A DNA stretch of 64,000 nt from an uncultured Prevotellaceae bacterium (GTDB lineage: Bacteria; Bacteroidota; Bacteroidia; Bacteroidales; Bacteroidaceae). The stretch lies in the NCBI GenBank assembly GCA_902776195.1, contig CACYPF010000006.1:62001-126000 (forward strand). The letters are read 5' to 3'. This document shows positions 56,725 to 64,000 of this stretch, piece by piece. How positions within the stretch are numbered: position 1 is the first letter of the stretch; each line of letters begins with the position of its first letter. The notes beneath the pieces are model-generated. The model was given only the letters and a program-made list of their open reading frames with translations, did not search any database and had not been told where the DNA came from. Made by a program: the position numbers and the translations under genes.

Positions 56725-59340
56725 ATGGCAAAGAAGGAACTGACCCCGATGATGAAGCAATTCTTCGACCTCAAGGCGAAACATCCTGAGGCCATATTGC
56801 TGTTTCGTTGTGGTGACTTCTATGAGACATACTGTGAGGATGCCATTACGGCAGCACAGATATTAGGTATCACCCTGACACGCCGTAATAATGGGGCAGG
56901 GGTGAAGGGTGACGAGATGGCGGGATTTCCCCATCATGCCCTCGATACCTATCTTCCTAAACTCATCCGTGCTGGTAAGCGTGTTGCCATCTGCGACCAG
57001 TTGGAGGATCCGAAACTCACCAAGAAACTCGTCAAGCGAGGTATTACCGAATTAGTGACTCCTGGTGTTGCTATGCAGGATAATGTGCTCAACTATAAGG
57101 AGAATAATTTCCTTGCCGCGGTTCATTTCGGAAAGGGAACCTGTGGCGTGTCGTTCCTCGATATTTCTACAGGTGAGTTTTTGACAGGGGAGGGTACCTA
57201 TGATTATGTGGAGAAACTGATGGGTAATTTCCAACCAAAGGAGGTGCTTTATAACCGTGAGCACAAGCATGACTTTGAGAAATATTTTGGTACCCGCTAT
57301 TGCACTTTTGAGTTAGACGATTGGGTCTTTACCGAGCAGACGGCGAATCAGAAGTTGTTGAAGCATTTTCATGTGAAGTCCCTAAAAGGGTTCGGTGTCG
57401 ACCATCTGAAGAGTGGGGTAGTGGCTGCTGGTGCCATCTTACAGTATCTTGACCAGACGCTGCATACCCAGATAGCTCATATCACTTCCTTGGCTCGTAT
57501 CGAGGAGGAGCGTTATGTCCGTCTGGATAAGTTTACCGTTCGCTCTTTGGAGTTAATCAACACGATGCAGGAAGGTGGTAAGTCTTTGTTGGATGTCATA
57601 GACCGTACAATGTCGCCCATGGGTGGGCGTTTGCTCCGTCGTTGGCTGGTATTCCCCTTGAAAGATGCTAAACCCATCAACGATCGTTTGGATATTGTGG
57701 ATTATTTCTTCCGTGAGCCAGAGTTTCGTCAGTGTATTGACGACCAGTTGCAGCGTATTGGTGATTTGGAGCGTATCATCTCAAAGGTTGCTGTAGGACG
57801 TGTGACACCTCGTGAGGTGGTACAACTGAAAGTTGCCCTGCAGGCTATCCAACCGATGAAGACGGCATGCCTCCATGCCACTAATGAGTCATTGCGCAGG
57901 GTAGGGGAGCGGTTGAGTCTTTGTGAGGAGATTCGTGACCGTATTGATCGGGAGATTACCAATGATCCACCGCAGCTGGTGGCAAAAGGTGGGGTTATCC
58001 GTGATGGGGTGAATGCCGAACTGGATGACTTGCGTCATATCGCCTACTCTGGAAAGGATTACCTGTTGCAAATTCAGGAGCGTGAGACAGCAGCAACGGG
58101 TATTGCTTCTTTGAAAATAGGCTATAATAACGTTTTCGGATATTATCTTGAAGTACGCAATACTTATAAGGATAAGGTTCCTTCGGAATGGGTGCGTAAG
58201 CAGACGCTTGCTCAGGCGGAGCGGTATATCACTCAGGAACTAAAAGAGTATGAGGAGAAAATCTTAGGGGCTGAGGAGAAGATTCTCTCTATGGAGCAAC
58301 AACTGTTTACCGACTTGGTTATCGCTTTGCAGGCATTTATCCCGCAGGTGCAGACCAATGCCAATATCATTGCCCGTCTCGACTGTCTGCTGTCTGCTGC
58401 GAAGACCGCAGAGGAGAACCATTATATTCGTCCGCAGATTGACGATAGTAACATCATAGATATCAAACAAGGGCGCCATCCTGTCATTGAGACACAGTTA
58501 CCCCTTGACGAGCGTTATGTGCCTAACGATGTGTTGCTGGATGGTGATCACCAGCAGATTATCATCATCACAGGTCCGAATATGGCAGGTAAGTCGGCGC
58601 TGCTACGTCAGACAGCACTTATTACCCTGCTTGCCCAGGTAGGCAGTTTTGTTCCTGCTGAGAGTGCACGTATTGGATTAGTCGATAAGATTTTTACTCG
58701 TGTAGGAGCCTCTGATAATATCTCCTTGGGTGAGTCGACATTCATGGTGGAAATGACAGAGGCAGCGAATATCCTGAATAATGTCACTCCACGCTCACTG
58801 GTACTCTTCGACGAGTTAGGCCGTGGTACCAGTACTTACGATGGTATCTCTATTGCTTGGGCAATAGTAGAGTATCTCCATGAGCATCCCAAAGCACAGG
58901 CACGTACACTCTTCGCCACCCACTATCATGAGTTAAACGAGATGGAGAAACATTTCAGCCGTATCCGCAACTATAATGTCAGCGTGAAGGAAGTCGACGG
59001 AAAAGTCATTTTCCTACGTAAACTGGAAAAGGGTGGGTCTGAGCATTCCTTCGGTATCCATGTTGCAGAAATAGCAGGTATGCCCAAGTCTATTGTCAAG
59101 CGTGCCAATGTCATCCTCCAGCAGTTAGAGGCAGACAATGCACAGGTGGGTAAGGCAGGTAAGCCAACGGCTGAGATAGCCCAGAGCCGGGAGGGTATGC
59201 AACTCTCTTTCTTCCAGTTGGAAGATCCTGTTCTCTGTCAGGTCCGTGACGAGATCTTAGGTTTGGATGTCAATAACCTTACTCCTATGGAGGCACTCAA
59301 CAAACTTAATGATATTAAGAAAATTGTCAGTGGGAAGTGA
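56725..59340 (+). CDS. mutS: DNA mismatch repair protein MutS
   Basis: 871 residues; recognises mismatches and starts repair with MutL. Mismatch-binding FxE is in [10 protein letters not shown] (about 27-36), connector and lever domains follow, and the ATPase has Walker A GPNMAGKS (about 617-624), Walker [16 protein letters not shown] and a C-terminal HtH region. Normal length. Divergent from leuS. Confidence 0.97.
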   Translation: MAKKELTPMMKQFFDLKAKHPEAILLFRCGDFYETYCEDAITAAQILGITLTRRNNGAGVKGDEMAGFPHHALDTYLPKLIRAGKRVAICDQLEDPKLTKKLVKRGITELVTPGVAMQDNVLNYKENNFLAAVHFGKGTCGVSFLDISTGEFLTGEGTYDYVEKLMGNFQPKEVLYNREHKHDFEKYFGTRYCTFELDDWVFTEQTANQKLLKHFHVKSLKGFGVDHLKSGVVAAGAILQYLDQTLHTQIAHITSLARIEEERYVRLDKFTVRSLELINTMQEGGKSLLDVIDRTMSPMGGRLLRRWLVFPLKDAKPINDRLDIVDYFFREPEFRQCIDDQLQRIGDLERIISKVAVGRVTPREVVQLKVALQAIQPMKTACLHATNESLRRVGERLSLCEEIRDRIDREITNDPPQLVAKGGVIRDGVNAELDDLRHIAYSGKDYLLQIQERETAATGIASLKIGYNNVFGYYLEVRNTYKDKVPSEWVRKQTLAQAERYITQELKEYEEKILGAEEKILSMEQQLFTDLVIALQAFIPQVQTNANIIARLDCLLSAAKTAEENHYIRPQIDDSNIIDIKQGRHPVIETQLPLDERYVPNDVLLDGDHQQIIIITGPNMAGKSALLRQTALITLLAQVGSFVPAESARIGLVDKIFTRVGASDNISLGESTFMVEMTEAANILNNVTPRSLVLFDELGRGTSTYDGISIAWAIVEYLHEHPKAQARTLFATHYHELNEMEKHFSRIRNYNVSVKEVDGKVIFLRKLEKGGSEHSFGIHVAEIAGMPKSIVKRANVILQQLEADNAQVGKAGKPTAEIAQSREGMQLSFFQLEDPVLCQVRDEILGLDVNNLTPMEALNKLNDIKKIVSGK

Positions 59341-59383
59341 TATCAACACATGATGTTAATGTGTATGATTAGATCTAAAAATA

Positions 59384-59421
59384 TTTCATCCCTGTTTCCT
59401 ATCATGGAAGCAGGGATGAAA
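59384..59421. terminator. bidirectional terminator between mutS and the xylanase gene
   Basis: TTTCATCCCTG 59384-59394 pairs with CAGGGATGAAA 59411-59421, with further TTCC/GGAA pairing inside. Confidence 0.8.
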
Positions 59422-59432
59422 TTTGTTTGGGC

Positions 59433-61841
59433 TTACTGAACCGTACTGCTGACGTTGTTCTTCTCGTAGTAAGCCTTATAGGTCTCAGAACCGAAGGTCA
59501 GACCGACATCCTCACCAGCGAGGGCATCGCAGACTCCCTTGTAAGCCCACTTACGCTTGAAGGACTCGTCCCACAGGTTGGGCTTCTGACCACTCAGCCA
59601 GTACTCATGCTCATCCTCTGCATCCGTCAGGCTCCAGATAGTGATACCGCTCTGCTGAGCCTCGGGGACATTCTCGAAGTAGGACTCGAAGATGGTCTTG
59701 TAAGCGTCGCTCTGTGCCTTATACTGGGCGGCAGAAGGACTACCTGTTCCTACCACGATATCCAACTCGGTGACACGTACCAGCTTACCGGTAGCGGCAA
59801 GCTCCTGGAACATCTTATCAACACGTGCACGCAACTCAGCAATCTTGGTGGCGTTCTCCTCGGCATCGTCGGTCGGTGAGAAGCTGACGTGCATCTGGGT
59901 ACCGATACCATCGACGATAGCGGAGCCGTTGGCAGCGTCGATGTCCTTCACAAACTGGATGGCGGCAGCACGCTTGGAGTCACTGCTCTCTAAGTTATAG
60001 TCGTTATAGAATAGCTTAGTCTCAGCGGGCAGGTACTTGCGGGCAAACTGGAATGCCTTGACAGGATAGTCGGGAACGAAATAGCCCCAATACCAGTGAC
60101 CAGGTCCCCAGTTAAGGGTCAGTCCGTCTGCCTCGGTCTCTGTCGGTGCAGCATCGTAATAGGTTGTCTCGTCCTCTGTCCAAGAACCACCGAAGACTCC
60201 GTTATAACCACGTACTCCATTGCTACCGTCAGCAATCGCCTCGTTGATGACATCATAGCCAACAGGAACAATGCCCTTCTCAGCCAGATGCTCTGCCATA
60301 CCCTTTACCCATGCCTCCATGGCATCGGTCAGAATCTCGGCTTTCTCCTCGGCAGACTTGATCTCGTAGTGGGCTGCAGCACCTGCACGATTAGCAAGAC
60401 GGCTGCCAGCAGCTTCACCCTGGTCTTTTGCCAGACCGAACTTGATATTGTCTATCCAGTAGGTAGTTGCCACAGCACCGAAGTTAATCAGGATACGGTC
60501 TACATCGTCAAACTGCTGGGTGAACTCGTACTCACACAGGGTCCAGTCGGTACCGACAGGCATGTTATAGTAAATCTGGTGGTTATAGTTCTTACTGTTC
60601 TGATGACAGAACTGCAAGGTACCAGCTGAAGACAGGGACTTGGCGTAGAACTGGATGATATACTTCTTACCCTCCAAGAGTGGAGCATCGAAAGTATAGG
60701 CGCACTGTGCCTTCCAGTCGCTGCCAGAACCACCATCGGTAGGATTGACGAGCACTAAGCTATAGTCACTCTCGTAACCCTCGCCCTTTTCAGAGATGCT
60801 GGAGCTGGACTCGTTACCCCATGAACCCCAGCCACCTTTCGTTCCGCCTTCGAAGTCGGAAGCGTCACCTGCCATGACATTCTCCATCGGGTCTTCCTTT
60901 TTAATACCGAACTCGATATTGTCTATCCAATACTCTGTGGCTACCGCACCGAAGTTAATCAAGATGCGATCGACATCGTCAAACTCCATGGTGAAGGTGT
61001 ACTCACACAAGGTCCAGTCGGTACCGACAGGCATGTTATAATAAATCTGGTGGTTGTAGTTCTTGCTGTTCTGATGGCAGAATTGTAAGGTACCAGCAGA
61101 AGACAGGGACTTGGCGTAGAAGCGTATGGTGTATTCTGTGCCTAACTCCAAAGGAGCACTGAAGGTATAAGCAGCCTGTGCTTTCCAGTCGCTACCGGAA
61201 CCACCGTCTGTAGGATTTACGAGATGCAGGCTGTAGTCGCTCTTGTAGCCTTCATTAGCTATATCGGAGCTGGATGCATTACCCCATGAGCCCCAGCCAC
61301 CTTTAGTACCTCCTTCGAAGTTCCAAGCGTCACCTGAGAGCATGTTCTCGATATCACTACCGGTATCGGCAGGTACGAACTTAGGGGCTATCAACGAGCG
61401 CAGATAGGTCTGCTGCTGCTGGGTATGCCAGAAGAAGTTGTGACCGTAGAGGTCGACACCATCGTCCTGCAGCTGCTTGAGGGCTGGGTCAAGGTTGCCG
61501 AAATTGAGATTACCACTGGCACTGACAATGGCATCCATCTTCATGGCATTGCCCCATGTCACCATCTGGAAGTTGTCCTTTGCCAACTCATGGCGACCGT
61601 CCTCACCCATATAGATAGCCATACCGACACCCAGACCGAGTTTCATATTAGGATGATTCTCGGCGGAATAGGTCTTGATATCATCATAGTTGGCAAGAAC
61701 CTCTTTCACAGCGAGGGGCAGGTCTGCCGACGTGACGGCGGTATGACCATCCTGCAACCCCCACTCCATAATTTGGTCATCACAACCTGTGAATAGCATC
61801 GCTGATGCTACGACTGGTAATAGGAATTTATTGATTTTCAT
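59433..61841 (-). CDS. GH10 endo-beta-1,4-xylanase lipoprotein with two inserted CBM4-like modules
   Basis: 802 residues. Lipoprotein signal with C20 in FTGCDD, acidic after the cysteine, so probably surface-exposed. The GH10 barrel is split: residues about 30-160 (FFWHTQQQQTYL), then two tandem CBM4/9-type modules (about 165-320 and 322-477), then the rest of the barrel with acid/base E534 (VINEA) and nucleophile E692 (VTELDIVV). This inserted-CBM architecture is that of Prevotella Xyn10C and Bacteroides intestinalis Xyn10A. The two modules are 471 bp apart and very similar in DNA. Endo-cleavage of xylan at the surface is expected, feeding the SusD/XusE proteins encoded upstream. Confidence 0.94.
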   Translation of the reverse strand: MKINKFLLPVVASAMLFTGCDDQIMEWGLQDGHTAVTSADLPLAVKEVLANYDDIKTYSAENHPNMKLGLGVGMAIYMGEDGRHELAKDNFQMVTWGNAMKMDAIVSASGNLNFGNLDPALKQLQDDGVDLYGHNFFWHTQQQQTYLRSLIAPKFVPADTGSDIENMLSGDAWNFEGGTKGGWGSWGNASSSDIANEGYKSDYSLHLVNPTDGGSGSDWKAQAAYTFSAPLELGTEYTIRFYAKSLSSAGTLQFCHQNSKNYNHQIYYNMPVGTDWTLCEYTFTMEFDDVDRILINFGAVATEYWIDNIEFGIKKEDPMENVMAGDASDFEGGTKGGWGSWGNESSSSISEKGEGYESDYSLVLVNPTDGGSGSDWKAQCAYTFDAPLLEGKKYIIQFYAKSLSSAGTLQFCHQNSKNYNHQIYYNMPVGTDWTLCEYEFTQQFDDVDRILINFGAVATTYWIDNIKFGLAKDQGEAAGSRLANRAGAAAHYEIKSAEEKAEILTDAMEAWVKGMAEHLAEKGIVPVGYDVINEAIADGSNGVRGYNGVFGGSWTEDETTYYDAAPTETEADGLTLNWGPGHWYWGYFVPDYPVKAFQFARKYLPAETKLFYNDYNLESSDSKRAAAIQFVKDIDAANGSAIVDGIGTQMHVSFSPTDDAEENATKIAELRARVDKMFQELAATGKLVRVTELDIVVGTGSPSAAQYKAQSDAYKTIFESYFENVPEAQQSGITIWSLTDAEDEHEYWLSGQKPNLWDESFKRKWAYKGVCDALAGEDVGLTFGSETYKAYYEKNNVSSTVQ
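60421..61345 (-). repeat. tandem duplication of CBM coding sequence
   Basis: The two carbohydrate-binding modules repeat with a 471-bp offset (157 codons). Stretches of more than 100 bp are nearly identical (for example around 60541 and 61012), indicating recent duplication or ongoing gene conversion. Confidence 0.8.
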
Positions 61842-61862
61842 ACTGAATATACATTTTAGGGG

Positions 61863-63281
61863 TTATTCTGTGATCTGCTCGTCCTCGTCGCCAAAATCAC
61901 TCACACTGATCGGTGCGATAGAGACGACGCGGATGTTGTCGATATACACCTTCTGGTTGAAAGTACTGGACTTATAGACAATATCGTCAGAGAACTCCAG
62001 GTCGCTGTTCACAAAGACGGCGAGGAAGTTGCGGTAAGAACCGGAATTACGGTCTACACAGATATTGGCGAAGGTGGCATCAGGTGCCTCGGTGGGGTCG
62101 TAGTTACCAAACTTCGTCATTGGAATGGTAATGGTCTGCCAACGCTCACCAGTGGTCCAAGCCTCGTGCGTACCGTCTTCCTCATTCAACCAAGGTACCC
62201 ATACGGTAGCAGTGTTGAAATACTGGCTACTGTACTTTGTACCGGCAGAGCCCCATCCCTTACCGGAGAGGTTGTTCTGCAAAGAGAATTCCAACTGACC
62301 GGTCAAATCCCAAGGTTCAGGGCAGTAGATGTCAAACTGCAAGGCGACGTTGGCAGCAGGAGTATTCTCGGGAATATAAGCGTACATGCGCTTTGTCCAA
62401 TCATCGTTGGGATTGTCGTTACCTGCGGTAGCCCAATAGAGAGCCTCACCACCCGCATCAATACCACCGTCGGCAAGTTTAGCCTCTGGAACAAGTATAG
62501 CGCACTTGCCACGACCAGTATTCAAGGGGTCGTCTACCAGGTCAGCAGGAGCATAGGTGGCACTCCAGGAACCCAGCTCTCCCTTTCCGTTCTCCTCGAA
62601 GTCGATAACAAAGCAACGGAAGTCATTGAAGAAGGTGGGACTGACAGCAGTACCATTGGCTCCCTCGCTGGTAAGACTACCAGCCACGGTGAGGTCGGCA
62701 CTGGCAGGAACAGTGAAAGTAAACCACTTACCATCCTCGTCGCTAATGATACCATCAGTAACCTCGGTACCATCGGGAAGGATGACCTTGGTAGTCTCCT
62801 GCAGGTTGGCGCCGTTGACAACGACGAGTTCACCAGCCTTAGGCATCGTGTTGTCAGCACTGGTAATGCTGGGGGCGGAAGCACGGATGATGAAAGGATA
62901 AACGAGCTGGTTGCTTTCGCTCTTATACAGCACGATGGTGTTACGTACGGCATCGTCCGCCTTGTCGACCGGGGTCTTGCTGTTGAGCTGCACCCAGATG
63001 TTATTATCGGTCATGAGGGCATTATTGAAATAGGTCTCATAACCATTGATGTAGATTCTCTTCACACCAGTGAAGCCGGAACCCTGGATGCGGAGCAGCT
63101 GTCCGAGACGGGCAAACTCCACAGGACGGTCCTTGATATTGTCGTCGTCGATATTCTCCAGATAGATCTGGTCGATTTTCATCTGTGACGAGCTGCTAGA
63201 CGAGTCGCTATCGCTACATGCCGTGAAAGTGAAAGCAGCAACGGCGAGACATAATGTCCAGAAATATTTCATTGTTTTCAT
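61863..63281 (-). CDS. XusE-like surface glycan-binding lipoprotein
   Basis: 472 residues. Lipoprotein signal with C22 (FTACSDSDSSSSS, acidic/serine-rich export signal). Two IPT/TIG-like Ig domains follow (about 55-130, QLLRIQGSGFTGVKRIYING, and about 135-215, PKAGELVVVNGANLQE), then a C-terminal carbohydrate-binding jelly-roll (about 220-465). Same place and design as XusE / SGBP-B proteins in Bacteroidetes xylan loci: binds xylan at the cell surface to assist SusCD. Start could also be the Met three codons later. 21 nt before the xylanase gene. Confidence 0.88.
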   Translation of the reverse strand: MKTMKYFWTLCLAVAAFTFTACSDSDSSSSSSQMKIDQIYLENIDDDNIKDRPVEFARLGQLLRIQGSGFTGVKRIYINGYETYFNNALMTDNNIWVQLNSKTPVDKADDAVRNTIVLYKSESNQLVYPFIIRASAPSITSADNTMPKAGELVVVNGANLQETTKVILPDGTEVTDGIISDEDGKWFTFTVPASADLTVAGSLTSEGANGTAVSPTFFNDFRCFVIDFEENGKGELGSWSATYAPADLVDDPLNTGRGKCAILVPEAKLADGGIDAGGEALYWATAGNDNPNDDWTKRMYAYIPENTPAANVALQFDIYCPEPWDLTGQLEFSLQNNLSGKGWGSAGTKYSSQYFNTATVWVPWLNEEDGTHEAWTTGERWQTITIPMTKFGNYDPTEAPDATFANICVDRNSGSYRNFLAVFVNSDLEFSDDIVYKSSTFNQKVYIDNIRVVSIAPISVSDFGDEDEQITE

Positions 63282-63312
63282 AAACTATTTACTTTTATAC
63301 CTTATTATTTTA

Positions 63313-64000
63313 TTAGAACAACTCTGCATCAGATACCTCACGGTCACCAAACTCATAGGCAACGGTAGCTACGTTGTTCTCGGAGTCAGACTTCAACTGT
63401 GGGTTCTTCGTAGAGTCGGTCTCTGGAATCGACAGCACAAGGTTCTTTGCCGTAGCGACAGAGACACTCGGTCCAGGAGCTGCATAAGAGTCAGACAACT
63501 TATAGGTATGGGTGGAAGACTCGTAATAGCTGGCATTACGATGCTGGTTGTTGACATAGTTCACCACTTCCTGTTGCTCGTAATAACCGCGGCGAACGAG
63601 GAAATACCAATAGAGTCCCTCGAAGGCGAGCTCTACACGGAACTCGTGACGGATGTCCTCATAGCCTATCTTTGACTTCGCTGGTACACCGGCACGGGTG
63701 CGTAACTCGTTGAAATAGCCAAGTGCTGTAGCATCGGTCGTGGTGGCATCATTGCCCAACGTAGCCTCTGCATAGTTGAGATAAACCTCTGCAAGACGCA
63801 TCATATAGGTGTTCACACCAGAGTTATTGTTGACAGAGAAACCGTTGACAGCATTGGTACCTATCACATACTTCTTCACATTAGCGCCTTGTGAACTGGC
63901 ATTCTCGGTCTCACCATAGACATAAGGTTTCGTGGGGTCAGTCGACAACTCGGGATAGCTCTCGCCATAGGAGGCTACACAGTTGTGGCGACGGATGGCA
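63313..64000 (-). CDS. SusD-like outer-membrane glycan-binding protein (3' part, runs off the window)
   Basis: The reading frame is open from the window edge to the stop at 63313, about 229 residues of the C-terminal half. It shows SusD/RagB features: MRLAEVYLNYAEATL, LGYFNELRTRAGVP and the FRVELAFEGLYWYFLVRRGYYEQQEVVNYV region. The start codon lies beyond 64000. A SusC-like TonB-dependent transporter gene is expected further upstream. Likely the XusD homologue of a xylan locus with the two genes that follow. Confidence 0.92.
   Translation of the reverse strand, partial: AIRRHNCVASYGESYPELSTDPTKPYVYGETENASSQGANVKKYVIGTNAVNGFSVNNNSGVNTYMMRLAEVYLNYAEATLGNDATTTDATALGYFNELRTRAGVPAKSKIGYEDIRHEFRVELAFEGLYWYFLVRRGYYEQQEVVNYVNNQHRNASYYESSTHTYKLSDSYAAPGPSVSVATAKNLVLSIPETDSTKNPQLKSDSENNVATVAYEFGDREVSDAELF

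Noticed and set aside
62166-63188. Plus-strand open frame of 340 codons opposite the XusE-like gene
   Set aside because: Antisense shadow with low-complexity Val/Gly/Thr composition; the minus-strand lipoprotein is the real gene.

Overview
The window looks like chromosomal DNA of a Prevotella-type gut or rumen bacterium (Bacteroidales; Prevotella/Segatella/Xylanibacter group). Evidence: promoters carry the Bacteroidetes -7 box TAnnTTTG, usually TATCTTTGC, with no useful Shine-Dalgarno sites. There is a hybrid two-component system (HTCS) next to xylan-debranching glycosidases, a SusD-like protein / XusE-like lipoprotein / GH10-with-inserted-CBMs cluster as in Prevotella xylan loci, a type IX secretion component of PorZ type, and a frdCAB fumarate reductase.

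Layout. 0-9.8 kb: NAD-dependent epimerase, rnr, a GH95 glycosidase with an AraC regulator, a DUF3109 protein, ung, and an RsbU-like PP2C phosphatase. 9.8-21 kb: gpmI, then a likely operon of CE1-type esterase, GH3, HTCS regulator and GH67 alpha-glucuronidase for xylan side chains; the HTCS gene carries an in-frame amber codon near its 3' end. 21-29 kb is the accessory part: an MGMT-family gene, a REP-associated transposase fused to a DprA/SLOG-like domain, a structured leader RNA before a small lipoprotein, a dispersed non-coding repeat with a 228-bp terminal-inverted-repeat element, a ~430-nt structured RNA before an acyltransferase, and four uncharacterised small genes (two exported, one WG-repeat lipoprotein). 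29-35 kb: HAD phosphatase, murQ, frdCAB, EamA transporter. 35-47.7 kb is a housekeeping block: mnmG, apt, uvrC, dtd, mazG-like, deoC, polyprenyl synthase, polA, a SpoU methylase and nadA. It contains two parS-like sites, a 4 x 22-bp iteron-like array and, between the methylase and nadA, a cluster of DnaA boxes with an AT-rich tract that I call a candidate oriC. 47.7-55.5 kb: a minus-strand run of leuS, yitT-like, rdgB, porZ-like and cotH-like genes. 55.5-56.7 kb: a 99-bp inverted repeat provides matching promoters to leuS and mutS and encloses a second copy of the dispersed repeat. 56.7-64 kb: mutS, then GH10 xylanase, XusE-like protein and the 3' part of a SusD-like gene that runs off the window.

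The two xylan blocks are complementary. SusD/XusE/GH10 would capture and cut the backbone at the cell surface; GH67, GH3 and the esterase (perhaps also GH95) would strip side chains and short oligomers in the periplasm; the HTCS would sense oligosaccharides, if it is still functional. The best candidates for undescribed biology are non-coding: the RNA at 24600-25031, the leader at 22877-23026, the inverted promoter repeats and their resident element, and the transposase-SLOG fusion with its palindromes.
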